The position numbers were made by a program, and so were the translations under genes. Source: Desulfotruncus alcoholivorax DSM 16058 (lineage in GTDB: Bacteria > Bacillota > Desulfotomaculia > Desulfotomaculales > Desulfallaceae). From it: a DNA stretch of 64,000 bases. Positions 8,340 through 16,814 of this stretch are shown here, piece by piece. The stretch spans positions 57,069-121,068 of the forward strand of contig NZ_AUMW01000013.1 of NCBI RefSeq assembly GCF_000430885.1, given 5' to 3'. The notes below the pieces were generated by a model. It did not search any database. It had not been told where the DNA came from and saw only the letters and a list, made by a program, of their open reading frames with translations. Position 1 is the stretch's first letter. Every line of letters begins with the position of its first letter.

Positions 8340-9260
8340 TTAAATGTGTTGCGAATTATCAACCGGCTGAACCGTCGTATCTTTATGCCGGTCTTGCCTC
8401 ACAGCAGTCACCACCGACACTGCACCACCGAGAACCGCTATCCCGCCAACCAGCTGCAACCAGGACATTCTCTCGCCGAACAACATGGCGGAAAAACCAA
8501 TCGTGGTAAGAGGTTCAACCATACTTAAAATTGATGCCCTGGTGGATCCAATCAACTCTATGCCCCGGAAAAAAGTAAAAATGGCGATGATGGTCGAAAA
8601 CAGTGCAAGGCCGGCAACTGCCAACCAGGCCGGCAACGGTAAATGGAAGGTCAGACTGTCTGTTGCCAGCCCAATAACTAAAAATGAAAACGATGCAAAT
8701 AAAGTCACAAAAGCGCTGGTCACCATAACCGGTAACTGTTTGACCACCCGGTTACCCATGGTGATGTAACAGGAATATACCAGCCCGGCTGCGGCAGCCA
8801 ACAAAACTCCAAATGCGTCTATCTTTTTAAAAGTTGTGCCCAGTACCATTACCAGGCCTGCCGAAGAAACCAAAATGGCAAATATAACTTGCTTCGTCAG
8901 TATTTCCTTATCAATTATTGCAGAAAGGACAGCAACAAAAACGGGGTACGTGTAGAATAACAAAACAGCCAGAGAGGCGGGGATGTATTTTACCGCGGAA
9001 AAATAACATACGGATTGCAGCATGTATAGTATGCCTCCCATAAGCAACAAGGATCCCCACTTAATTTTTTTAAGTTCAAAATTTCTGTATTTGATGAATG
9101 TGTAAGTCAGAAAAAATACAGCGGCAATGATAAAGCGCAAAAAAAGAAGCGTATTGACAGTCGCCCCTCCCTGGTAAGCGTATAAAGCAAAAATGGGAAT
9201 CATTCCGAATCCCATTGCTGATAAAAATACCAAACCAACACCCGTGTAAAACTGATTCAT
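8340..9260 (-). CDS. EamA/DMT-family transporter
   Basis: 306 residues with about ten hydrophobic helices arranged as two EamA repeats (first: LVFLSAMGFGMIPIFALYAY; second: AGLVYSCYITMGNRVVKQLP; closing SILSMVEPLTTIGFSAMLFGE). DMT permeases export amino acids or metabolites, usually with protons. I prefer ATG 9260 because GGGTGG lies 8 bases upstream; a GTG at 9272 has none. Convergent with the ABC permease. Substrate unknown. Confidence 0.85.
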   Translation of the reverse strand: MNQFYTGVGLVFLSAMGFGMIPIFALYAYQGGATVNTLLFLRFIIAAVFFLTYTFIKYRNFELKKIKWGSLLLMGGILYMLQSVCYFSAVKYIPASLAVLLFYTYPVFVAVLSAIIDKEILTKQVIFAILVSSAGLVMVLGTTFKKIDAFGVLLAAAAGLVYSCYITMGNRVVKQLPVMVTSAFVTLFASFSFLVIGLATDSLTFHLPLPAWLAVAGLALFSTIIAIFTFFRGIELIGSTRASILSMVEPLTTIGFSAMLFGERMSWLQLVGGIAVLGGAVSVVTAVRQDRHKDTTVQPVDNSQHI

Positions 9261-9454
9261 AGTTATAACCACCCGTCGCAGGTACTAAGTAAGAGTATTT
9301 TATCTCAAATATATAATTATTTAAAGTATAGTTTTATAAACCCCATATGACAACCGCATACGGGATTTTACATATGATAAAGGCATAGAAAACAATTAGG
9401 AGATTAAGCGAGATATTTTAAGAAAACCAAAGATTATAGAGGGAGGTTGATCCA

Positions 9455-10093
9455 ATGCAGTTGGGAAACCCCAATAACCTTAAAGGAATAGATGTGTCAC
9501 ACTGGCAGGGTGATATAAAATGGAACCTGGTTAAAAATGACGGCTTCTCCTTTGCTTATATTAAGTCAACTGAAGGTGTGGATTATATAGACCCCAAGTT
9601 TTCAACGAATATAAAAGAAGCAAAAAAAGCAGGCCTTTTTGTAGGGGCTTATCATTTTTGCACCCCAAGCAGTTTAAAAGACGCTAAAGATGAAGCCATG
9701 CATTTTACCAACGTAATACGGAAGCATGGAGGTTTTGACCAACTTGATTTGCCACCTGTAATTGACATTGAAAAAAATCAAGGTTTAAATAAAAAACAAA
9801 TTTCAGAGATAGTAGAAACCTGGGTATATACTGTAAAAGAAGAAACCCAAAAGCAACCAATTATTTACTCCTACACCTACTTTATCAGAGATTTTCTTGA
9901 CAAAAAATTAAATATTATACCACTTTGGCTGGCACATTATGATCAAAAGCAACTACCATTTTCCCTGCCGTGGCAGTCATGGGTGTTTCTTCAATTCACA
10001 GATAAAGGCAAGGTGAATGGAATTAATGGGAACGTGGATTTAAACCAGTTTAACGGGGGTATTAAAGAATTGGAGTTAATCTGCCGTAAATAA
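9455..10093 (+). CDS. glycoside hydrolase family 25 lysozyme
   Basis: 212 residues covering one complete GH25 domain and nothing else: GIDVSHWQGDIKW (catalytic-cleft Asp), FAYIKSTEGVDYIDPKF, AGLFVGAYHFC, the acidic pair in PPVIDIEKN and the end WQSWVFLQFTDKG. GH25 enzymes cut the MurNAc-GlcNAc bond of peptidoglycan. No signal peptide is visible, so it is either cytosolic, exported by another route or released by lysis; a phage-derived or sporulation-related role is possible. GGGAGG precedes ATG 9455 by 8 bases. Codon use looks AT-rich compared with neighbours. Confidence 0.9.
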   Translation: MQLGNPNNLKGIDVSHWQGDIKWNLVKNDGFSFAYIKSTEGVDYIDPKFSTNIKEAKKAGLFVGAYHFCTPSSLKDAKDEAMHFTNVIRKHGGFDQLDLPPVIDIEKNQGLNKKQISEIVETWVYTVKEETQKQPIIYSYTYFIRDFLDKKLNIIPLWLAHYDQKQLPFSLPWQSWVFLQFTDKGKVNGINGNVDLNQFNGGIKELELICRK

Positions 10094-10238
10094 ACACATA
10101 AACAAGAATAGGTTTAATATTTTAGTACACGGCATTCATCACCAACTTTATCCACATACACCCGGATGCAGAAGTGGATGTCTTCTGCCTGAAGATGATA
10201 ATAAACAAAATAAAGGAGTTAAAGCAGGTGAAAAGTAC

Positions 10239-11420
10239 ATGTCCGGTGTTGAATTAATCGCCACGGCAACTTTTGGACTGGAGGCAATAGTAGCGCAGGA
10301 GGTTAAAGATTTAGGTTACCAAAATGTTTCAGTTGAAAACGGTAAAGTTACTTTTACCGCCGATTTAAGCGCCATTTGCAGGGCCAATCTCTGGCTGCGC
10401 ACCGCCGATAGAGTGCGCCTTAAAGTTGGTGAATTCAAAGCAACCACTTTTGACGAGCTGTTTGAAAAAACCAAGGCCCTCCCCTGGCCGGAGCTTATCC
10501 CGGCTGACGCCAATTTCCCCGTTGAGGGAAAATCTGTTAAGTCCACGCTGTTCAGTGTATCGGATTGCCAGGCCATTGTTAAAAAGGCCGTAGTGGAAAG
10601 CATGAAAACCAAATATAAAACGCAGTGGTTTGAAGAGCGGGGCCCGGTTTATAAAATAGAAATCGCGTTATTGAAAGATATTGCAACATTAACCATAGAT
10701 ACCACGGGTCCGGGCCTGCACAAAAGAGGGTACCGCCGCCTGGCCGGCCAAGCCCCGATCAAGGAAACGCTGGCTGCCGCGCTGGTATTGCTGTCGCGCT
10801 GGCACCCGGACACTGCTCTGCTGGATCCTTTCTGCGGGTCAGGAACAATCCCCATTGAGGCTGCGCTAATTGGTCAAAATATTGCACCGGGAATGAACCG
10901 GGAATTTGTTTCGGAAAAATGGCCAAGCATACCAAAGGAGCTGTGGCGACAGGCGCGTAAAGAAACCCATGACCTGGCAAATTATGACCAACCCTTGGAA
11001 ATCAGGGGCACCGATGTAGATAACGAAGCTGTTAAAATCGCCCGTAATAACGCTATGGAAGCAGGAGTTGACGAATTTATCCATTTTCAAAGGATGTCCT
11101 TTACGGAAATCAGCTCCAAAAAGAAATACGGTAAAATAATCTGCAACCCGCCGTACGGTGAAAGATTGAGTGAATTAAGGGAAATTGAAAAAATGTATAA
11201 GGAAATGGGTAGAGTCTTTAGTAAATTTGATACATGGTCTTTTTATATTTTAAGTTCCCATCCAAAATTCGAAAGCTTATTCGGCAAACCGGCATCTAAA
11301 AAAAGAAAACTTTATAACGGTGATATTAAAGTTGACTATTATCAATACTTTGGGCCAAGGCCCCCCAAAAAAAGGGACGGCGGCTTGATTAAGGAAAACG
11401 GCTACGCTTTAACCACTTAG
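10239..11420 (+). CDS. THUMP-domain class I SAM methyltransferase, RlmL/YpsC type
   Basis: 393 residues. An N-terminal ferredoxin-like/THUMP region (1-155; ELIATATFGLEAIVAQEVK) precedes a Rossmann methyltransferase with the N6-adenine/N2-guanine type motifs LDPFCGSGTIPIEAALI (about 197) and IICNPPYGERL (about 303). Family members methylate 23S rRNA guanosine or tRNA. ATG 10239 has an AGGTG element 8 bases upstream. Its last 12 bases overlap the end of the convergent UroD-like gene. Confidence 0.88.
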   Translation: MSGVELIATATFGLEAIVAQEVKDLGYQNVSVENGKVTFTADLSAICRANLWLRTADRVRLKVGEFKATTFDELFEKTKALPWPELIPADANFPVEGKSVKSTLFSVSDCQAIVKKAVVESMKTKYKTQWFEERGPVYKIEIALLKDIATLTIDTTGPGLHKRGYRRLAGQAPIKETLAAALVLLSRWHPDTALLDPFCGSGTIPIEAALIGQNIAPGMNREFVSEKWPSIPKELWRQARKETHDLANYDQPLEIRGTDVDNEAVKIARNNAMEAGVDEFIHFQRMSFTEISSKKKYGKIICNPPYGERLSELREIEKMYKEMGRVFSKFDTWSFYILSSHPKFESLFGKPASKKRKLYNGDIKVDYYQYFGPRPPKKRDGGLIKENGYALTT

Positions 11421-12275
11421 CATGTCATACAACAGTTTTAAATTATTTAAGCTTGGAACATTACTAAGACCGCATAATGAAGACAGAATCAAACTGCAAC
11501 CGTCAGACAGGTTTTCCACATAATTCAGTATTTCCTTTTGATTTTTATAAATGATATCGTCTGTACCCATTAACCACTCGGCTTTAATGCCCGACAATAA
11601 AGTTATGTTTTCTGGAAGAGCCCGGCTCAAAGTGATTAAATCCATAGCCTCCGGTTCCAAGGAAAATACAGAGTATCCCTGGTCAATCATAAAATCAAGT
11701 ATTGATTCAACGTTTCCGTCAGAATGAAAACCCATAGCTGTTTCTTTTACTAAATTCCTCAGCCTTTGGTACAGCGGCAATATGTTACTTTTAAACTTGT
11801 GAGGCGAAAAATATAATCCCCTGGTATAAGCTATATCGTCACATAGAATCAGCAGATCGGCACCGGCTTTTTCAGCTGCGGCCAATTCGGCAGCAGCCAC
11901 CGCTGTGTGTTTTTCAAGTTGAATATTTAAGGTTTTTTCATTATAAAATAATTTCATTGTTTCTAAAAAGCCATGCTCTTTAACTATTCGCTCAAAGGGA
12001 CCGTCTACAGTGACTCCACATAGCAGTTCTAAATCGTGGGCTTTTTTGATGTTAAATTCCATTTCCTTTGACTCAACCGGAAGTTGTTGAACCGGACCGG
12101 TGTAGCTTAAAAAACATATGTCAGCATCAATCTCGCTGCTGAGAACAACTATGGACTTCTGCGTTCGTTCAAGTCCCAGTTCTTCTAATATGGTACCTGA
12201 AATCCAGAGTTCACCTCGGGGAACTCTGGATTTCTTTTTTTCTTTGAACAAGCGGTTATGCAGTAAATCTTTCAT
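11409..12275 (-). CDS. uroporphyrinogen decarboxylase (UroD)-like protein
   Basis: 288 residues with a UroD-type TIM-barrel pattern: AGADLLILCDDIAYTRGLYF, FSPHKFKSNILPLYQRL, MGFHSDGNVESILDFMIDQG and ITLLSGIKAEWLMGT. Short UroD-like proteins in anaerobes are mostly methyltransferases of corrinoid pathways (MtaA/MtbA type), not heme enzymes; which applies here is not visible. GGAAAGGG precedes ATG 12275. It is alone on its strand and overlaps the methyltransferase gene tail by 12 bases. Confidence 0.7.
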   Translation of the reverse strand: MKDLLHNRLFKEKKKSRVPRGELWISGTILEELGLERTQKSIVVLSSEIDADICFLSYTGPVQQLPVESKEMEFNIKKAHDLELLCGVTVDGPFERIVKEHGFLETMKLFYNEKTLNIQLEKHTAVAAAELAAAEKAGADLLILCDDIAYTRGLYFSPHKFKSNILPLYQRLRNLVKETAMGFHSDGNVESILDFMIDQGYSVFSLEPEAMDLITLSRALPENITLLSGIKAEWLMGTDDIIYKNQKEILNYVENLSDGCSLILSSLCGLSNVPSLNNLKLLYDMLSG

Positions 12276-12765
12276 CTTAGACCCTTTCCTTAAAGATTTA
12301 TGCGATTCTTAATAAACTTGAATTCCCTATCCGCATTATAACCAATCAGACACCACAAAAGTGAACTGCCAGAATATTTTTTAATAAAAATATTCTGTAC
12401 AAGGTGAACAGCTGAGGAGCGATTTTTACTTTATGGTTTTTAATTAATAAACGTATCGTCCACCAAATCAATATAGTCAATGAGTCCCTTATCAAAGCCA
12501 AGTGTGTTACAATAACTCATGGGAAAGAGATCTAGTTGAATTTTCTACCATAATTATGCATCTCGCTTGGTTTTGGGTAATTTTGTCGAGATTATTACCT
12601 AGTTCGCCGAGTGAAGGTGCATTTCCTATTTATGTTAGCTAAGTTTTAAACTTTTCGAACAGACTCTAATAATAACAGCTCCTGGTATTTCCTTTTTGCA
12701 ATGATTTTTACAAAAATGCAAGCTAATAATCTACTACCCAGGGGATTTTACAGCTGCTGCTTTCA
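12276..12765. other. 490-base AT-rich intergenic region
   Basis: No convincing gene in either strand. A perfect 11-bp stem (CAGAATATTTT / AAAATATTCTG) lies at 12370-12397 and could be a bidirectional terminator. I found no sigma-54 or repeat motif. Confidence 0.4.
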
Positions 12766-13773
12766 TTAATGCAAAATTATCTTCATTTTTTTAAGTTTTC
12801 GGCAAATGGTAGCTTCACTGACATCTAATGCACGTGCTATCTGTTTAAGTGTTTTATATTTTTCTACGGCCATTTCGAGTAATTGTCTTTCCAACTCTTC
12901 ATTGGCTTTTTTAAGGGTGATGATGCGGTGAACAGTAACATCTTTCTCATCCGACTTCTGCCTGTTTATGTTTAAGTAATCTTTAATCAGTATTTCCGGT
13001 GTGATTACTTCCATAGGATCTGAAATAACATAAATTCTCTCTATCAGGTTTTCTAACTCGCGAACGTTGCCTGGCCAATCATAAGACAGAAATATCTTTA
13101 CCACTTGGTTAGAACAATCTCTCCTGACATTATATTTTTCTTCAAAAACTTTTTTAAAATAGATAATCAGCGGCATGATATCTTCTCTCCGCTCGCGTAA
13201 GGGAGGGACTTTTAAAGGAATAACGTTTAACCTGTAAAAAAGATCCTCCCTGAATTTGCCTTCCAGCACCATTTGCTGCAGGTCCTTATTGGTTGCAGCA
13301 ATGACCCGGGTATTTATTTTTCTTGCCTCAGTGCCGCCAACACGAACGATCTCTTTGTCCTGTAATACCCTTAAAAGCTTGACCTGCAGGTGCAAAGGCA
13401 AATCGCCAATTTCATCAAGAAAAATAGTGCCATTATGAGCCTCTTCAAATTTGCCCGGCTTCCCTTCTTTCCTGGCCCCGGTAAAAGCACCACGCTCGTA
13501 CCCAAATAACTCAGACTCCAGTAAGCTTTCGGGTATGGCACCGCAATTTATCTTTACCATGGGTTTATTGCGATTGCTATATTGATGAATAATGTTAGCT
13601 ATTATTTCCTTACCAGTACCTGATTCACCTTGAAGCAAAACAGTGCAGTCAACTTTGGCCACTTGCAGCGCTGTTTTTACCAGTTCCATCATTACAGGGG
13701 ATTTGGCCACGATACCAAGATTAAACGGGTAATCACAAGATTCAAAATCTTTTTTCAATTTAACACCGGTCAA
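12766..13773 (-). CDS. sigma-54-dependent activator without sensor domain
   Basis: 335 residues. After about 20 residues the AAA+ domain begins directly: Walker A GESGTGKE, the sigma-54 contact loop GAFTGA, Walker B TIFLDEIGDLPL, PPLRERREDI and DWPGNVRELENL; a Fis-type helix-turn-helix closes the protein (LKQIARALDVSEATICRKLK). Activators normally carry an N-terminal PAS, GAF, XylR or receiver domain, absent here. The start is TTG at 13773 with GGGAGG 7-8 bases upstream, so the truncation is genuine in this sequence. It is divergent from the badH-like gene, which has a sigma-54 promoter, and is therefore its likely activator; PspF/HrpR-like control by another protein is possible. Confidence 0.88.
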   Translation of the reverse strand: MTGVKLKKDFESCDYPFNLGIVAKSPVMMELVKTALQVAKVDCTVLLQGESGTGKEIIANIIHQYSNRNKPMVKINCGAIPESLLESELFGYERGAFTGARKEGKPGKFEEAHNGTIFLDEIGDLPLHLQVKLLRVLQDKEIVRVGGTEARKINTRVIAATNKDLQQMVLEGKFREDLFYRLNVIPLKVPPLRERREDIMPLIIYFKKVFEEKYNVRRDCSNQVVKIFLSYDWPGNVRELENLIERIYVISDPMEVITPEILIKDYLNINRQKSDEKDVTVHRIITLKKANEELERQLLEMAVEKYKTLKQIARALDVSEATICRKLKKMKIILH

Positions 13774-13877
13774 TACGCTTCCCTCCCGGTTTAAATGAAT
13801 TTAACAATATAATAACAGACAATAACTATGTAAAACATATCCCGTTAAAAATTATCCAATTTAACCAGTTCACATTT

Positions 13878-13895
13878 GAGGCATGATAATTGCAT
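13878..13895 (+). promoter_or_regulatory. sigma-54 (-24/-12) promoter of badH-like operon
   Basis: AGGCATGATAATTGCAT has GG at 13880-13881 and GC at 13892-13893 with exactly ten bases between, as in the consensus TGGCACG-N4-TTGCW. Transcription should start near 13905, leaving about 30 bases before ATG 13935. An activator gene with GAFTGA loop is divergent 100 bases away. Confidence 0.8.
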
Positions 13896-13934
13896 TATAA
13901 CCTTATATTAAAAATAGCTAAAAGGGGGATTTCC

Positions 13935-14687
13935 ATGAAGTTGGACCAAAAAGTCGCTGTTATAACAGGAGCAGGCAGGGGAATCGGTAAGGCAATTGCA
14001 TTAAAATTTGCCCGGGAAGGGGCACGGGTTATTGCCGCGGACCTTGACCATGGTTCTGCAGCCTCCGTTGCCGGTGAGATAGAATCAATAGGTGGTGACG
14101 CACTGGCTGTTAAAGTAGATGTTTCAGATAACCTATCAGTTGATAGTATGGTCAAAGAAGCTTTAATTAAATATGGAAAAGTCGACATTTTAATTAATAA
14201 TGCCGGCTGGGATAAAATCGGGCTTTTTATGGATAGCTCCGAAGATACCTGGGAAAAGGTGATAGCGATTAACCTTAAAGGCACTATTATATGCTGCAAA
14301 GCATTGTTGCCCCAAATGATGGAAAGAAAATACGGCAAAATTTTAAATGTTAGTTCCGATGCCGGCCGTGTCGGGTCCTCCGGTGAAGTGGTATACTCCG
14401 CAGCCAAAGGAGGAGTTATAGCTTTTTCCAAAGCTTTAGCCCGGGAAATGGCAAGATATAAAATTAATATTAATTGCCTTGCCCCCGGTCCCACGGACAC
14501 CCCTTTGTTTGCAGAGGTTGCCGCTGATAACCCAAAAATTGCTGAAGCCTTAATCAAATCAATTCCTTTGCGCCGGCTTGGGCAGCCAAATGATCTGGCC
14601 AACGCCGCGGCATTTTTAGTATCCGATGATGCCGAATATATTACCGGGCAAACATTAAGCGTCAATGGCGGGCTTAATATGTTATAA
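13935..14687 (+). CDS. SDR dehydrogenase, BadH-like (2-hydroxycyclohexanecarboxyl-CoA dehydrogenase)
   Basis: 250 residues of classical short-chain dehydrogenase: cofactor loop TGAGRGIG (about 10-17), NNAGWD, catalytic Ser in NVSSDAGRVGSSGE, YSAAK (Tyr/Lys) and ITGQTLSVNGGL at the end. The stretches NNAGWD, SSDAGRVGSSGE and APGPTDT resemble BadH of Rhodopseudomonas more than generic FabG, from memory of that family. BadH oxidises 2-hydroxycyclohexane-1-carboxyl-CoA with NAD. The BadI-like gene two genes downstream supports this. ATG 13935 has AAAGGGGG upstream; a start at 13890 would fall inside the promoter. Confidence 0.75.
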   Translation: MKLDQKVAVITGAGRGIGKAIALKFAREGARVIAADLDHGSAASVAGEIESIGGDALAVKVDVSDNLSVDSMVKEALIKYGKVDILINNAGWDKIGLFMDSSEDTWEKVIAINLKGTIICCKALLPQMMERKYGKILNVSSDAGRVGSSGEVVYSAAKGGVIAFSKALAREMARYKININCLAPGPTDTPLFAEVAADNPKIAEALIKSIPLRRLGQPNDLANAAAFLVSDDAEYITGQTLSVNGGLNML

Positions 14688-14770
14688 AGATTAAAATTCA
14701 GGCTAGCTGCCGCCAATAATAATCTAAATTTTTAAAATTATTTGATACTTATACTGGAGGTGCACTAAAA

Positions 14771-15571
14771 ATGCTGCACGATTTACAAGTAAAAGAACCA
14801 AGAGATATTAGCATGTTAAAAGGCATTGTGACCATGGGGGCCCCACTGGAAAAAGAAGCCTGTATCAGATATCAAAAGGTGCTTACTCCTAATATTTTTA
14901 ACGGGTACGGCACAACAGAATCATTCTGGAACTCATTTCTCAGACCCTTTGATTTGCCGCAAAAAGCCGGCAGCGCGGGCAGGTCCTGTACGGATGACGA
15001 CATCGCAGTGGTTAAGATTTACGAAGACAGGCTGGCCGAACCCAATGACTACGTGGACAAAGATAACCGGGAAGTAGGCGAGGTTATTGTTAAATGTCCC
15101 AACAAATGCACATACACCTATATCAACAATCCCGAGCAGAGTAAAAAACGCTTTTATCAAGGGTGGATGTACACAGGTGATCTGGCAACATGGGATAAAT
15201 ACGAATATGTGACAATTGTCAGCAGAAAGGACGATATGCTCATTTCAGGAGGTGAAAACGTCTACCCTGTGCAAATTGAAGAAGCTTTAAATGAAAATCC
15301 CAAGGTTGTTGATTCCGCCGTAGTTGGATTGAAGGACGAAAAATGGGGTCAAATAATAGTAGCCTACGTAGTCAAAAGTGACCCTGATCTGGATGTTCAG
15401 GAGCTTGACCGCTATTGCCTGGAACATCCCATGCTGGCAAGATATAAAAGGCCGCGCTATTATCGCTTTGTTGATCAATTGCCCATGACTGCAACCGGTA
15501 AAAAAGTTCATTACAAATTAGCTGATCAGGTGGAAAGCGACTTTAAACAGGGCTTATTAGAAAAAGTTTAA
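14771..15571 (+). CDS. C-terminal half of an AMP-forming acyl-CoA ligase (AliA/FadD-like), 5' half missing
   Basis: 266 residues against roughly 500-550 for the family. It starts just before core motif A5 (FNGYGTTES) and continues through the hinge YTGDLATWDKYEYVTIVSRKDD, ISGGENVYPVQIEEAL and the catalytic-lysine region TATGKKVHYKL. The ATP-binding P-loop (TTGTTGKPKG-type) and the acyl-binding half are absent, and no such coding sequence lies in the 83 bases upstream. Yet ATG 14771 has a perfect TGGAGGTG ribosome site. Either an internal deletion created a new start or the half-protein is a deliberate product. Alone it should not activate acids. In bad/ali clusters the expected neighbour is cyclohexanecarboxylate-CoA ligase. 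Confidence 0.75.
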   Translation: MLHDLQVKEPRDISMLKGIVTMGAPLEKEACIRYQKVLTPNIFNGYGTTESFWNSFLRPFDLPQKAGSAGRSCTDDDIAVVKIYEDRLAEPNDYVDKDNREVGEVIVKCPNKCTYTYINNPEQSKKRFYQGWMYTGDLATWDKYEYVTIVSRKDDMLISGGENVYPVQIEEALNENPKVVDSAVVGLKDEKWGQIIVAYVVKSDPDLDVQELDRYCLEHPMLARYKRPRYYRFVDQLPMTATGKKVHYKLADQVESDFKQGLLEKV

Positions 15572-15631
15572 GACCAAAGTATATTGTTAAACCTAAAAAA
15601 TTTCAAAATTTCATTAAATATGGAGGTAATC

Positions 15632-16456
15632 ATGGAGTTCAAAGATATCATGATAGAAAAAATTAATGGCCGGGCAAAAATTACAATAAACAGGCCGCAA
15701 AAATTAAATGCCTTTACCAATTTAACAATACAAGAAATGATTCAGGCGCTTTTGGACGCCTGGAACGACAAAAACATAGGAGTAATCATAATTACCGGAG
15801 CCGGTGACAGGGCTTTTTCGGTAGGGGGCGACCAATCAATTCGCGAAAAAGGAGGCTACACAGGCGCATCGCAAGAGCAAAACGAAAGCCGGGAACCAAT
15901 GGATAACCTGCCTCTGGCCAACAGCCACGCACTTTTACTGCAGGTAATAAGAATGATACCCAAACCGGTCATTGCCATGGTTAATGGCTACGCCATAGGT
16001 GGTGGCCATGTAATCCATGTGGTTTGCGATTTGACAGTGGCGTCAAGCACGGCAAAATTCGGCCAGGTCGGGCCAAGGGTGGGGAGCTTCGATGCCGGTT
16101 ACGGCAGCGCCTATCTGGCCAGGGTAGTGGGCGAAAAAAAAGCGAGGGAAATCTGGTACCTGTGTCAGCAGTATACTGCTGAAGAAGCCCTGCAAATGGG
16201 TTTGGTAAACAAGGTTGTGCCACCCGAAAAATTAGAGGAAGAAGTCAATAAAATCTGCGACACCTTATTATCCTACAGCCCGACTGCTTTAGCGGCTTTA
16301 AAAACTTCCTTTAACGCCGACACCGAATCAATCTGGGGCATTCATTCCATGGCCGGGGTGGCCTTAAATCTATATTACGGTACTGATGAAGCCATGGAGG
16401 GTAGAAATGCTTTTATGGAAAAAAGGAAACCCGACTTCGGTAAATTCCGCCAATAG
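15632..16456 (+). CDS. crotonase-fold hydrolase, BadI/MenB-like (2-ketocyclohexanecarboxyl-CoA hydrolase)
   Basis: 274 residues. MenB/BadI features: [35 protein letters not shown] (oxyanion hole), [39 protein letters not shown] and the C-terminal [20 protein letters not shown]. The tail and the [10 protein letters not shown] block agree closely with BadI, which opens the ring of 2-ketocyclohexanecarboxyl-CoA to pimelyl-CoA; MenB is the alternative but no menaquinone genes are near. I chose ATG 15632 with TGGAGG 6-11 bases upstream over an ORF start at 15584. Third gene of the sigma-54 operon. Confidence 0.78.
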   Translation: MEFKDIMIEKINGRAKITINRPQKLNAFTNLTIQEMIQALLDAWNDKNIGVIIITGAGDRAFSVGGDQSIREKGGYTGASQEQNESREPMDNLPLANSHALLLQVIRMIPKPVIAMVNGYAIGGGHVIHVVCDLTVASSTAKFGQVGPRVGSFDAGYGSAYLARVVGEKKAREIWYLCQQYTAEEALQMGLVNKVVPPEKLEEEVNKICDTLLSYSPTALAALKTSFNADTESIWGIHSMAGVALNLYYGTDEAMEGRNAFMEKRKPDFGKFRQ

Positions 16457-16481
16457 ACTTCTACATAAGTATGAGCAAAAG

Positions 16482-16516
16482 AAAAGCGCAGGATCTGAAC
16501 TGCGCTTTTTTATTTC
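16482..16516 (+). terminator. terminator of badH-badI-like operon
   Basis: Stem AAAAGCGCAG / CTGCGCTTTT with an 8-base loop followed by TTTATTT, 25 bases past the badI-like stop. A standard rho-independent terminator. Confidence 0.85.
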
Positions 16517-16684
16517 AGCACAATGAACTCCCTGTGTAATAACCGGCAATGTTTTTAAACTTAAATCAGTCCATTTAAGGCCAATTATACAACCTTAATG
16601 CTATAAATTAAAAACCCGATGTGTGAGCTGGATCATAGCTGATACAAATGCATTTAAGGGTATAACGTATTTAAGACGGAAGTT

Positions 16685-16814
16685 TTAAATGACGTAAAAC
16701 TGGGTGAAAAAGTGCAGGTCGCCGATTTTTTGGACTTCGGCGGCTACTTTTACAACAGGAGCCATGCCCTGTTCAATGGTTAGAGCAATAGCGGCACCGT
16801 AAATTTTTCCTTTA
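16685..16814 (-). pseudogene. 3' remnant of an unrecognised gene behind nhaC-like gene
   Basis: Reverse strand, directly after the antiporter stop: an open stretch of about 43 codons (FDKGKIYGAAIALTIEQGMA, then PVVKVAAEVQKIGDLHFFTQ) ends at TAA 16685. It reads like the conserved C-terminal end of an enzyme, but has no start codon and an in-frame stop lies just upstream. I do not recognise the family. Probably the tail left by a deletion. Confidence 0.4.

Noticed and set aside
9455..10093. GH25 lysozyme as a sign of a prophage
   Set aside because: No holin, tail or integrase genes nearby; a lone lysozyme is not evidence of phage.
12661..12720. Possible sigma-54 promoter (TGGTATTT...TTTGC)
   Set aside because: Twelve bases between GG and GC instead of ten.
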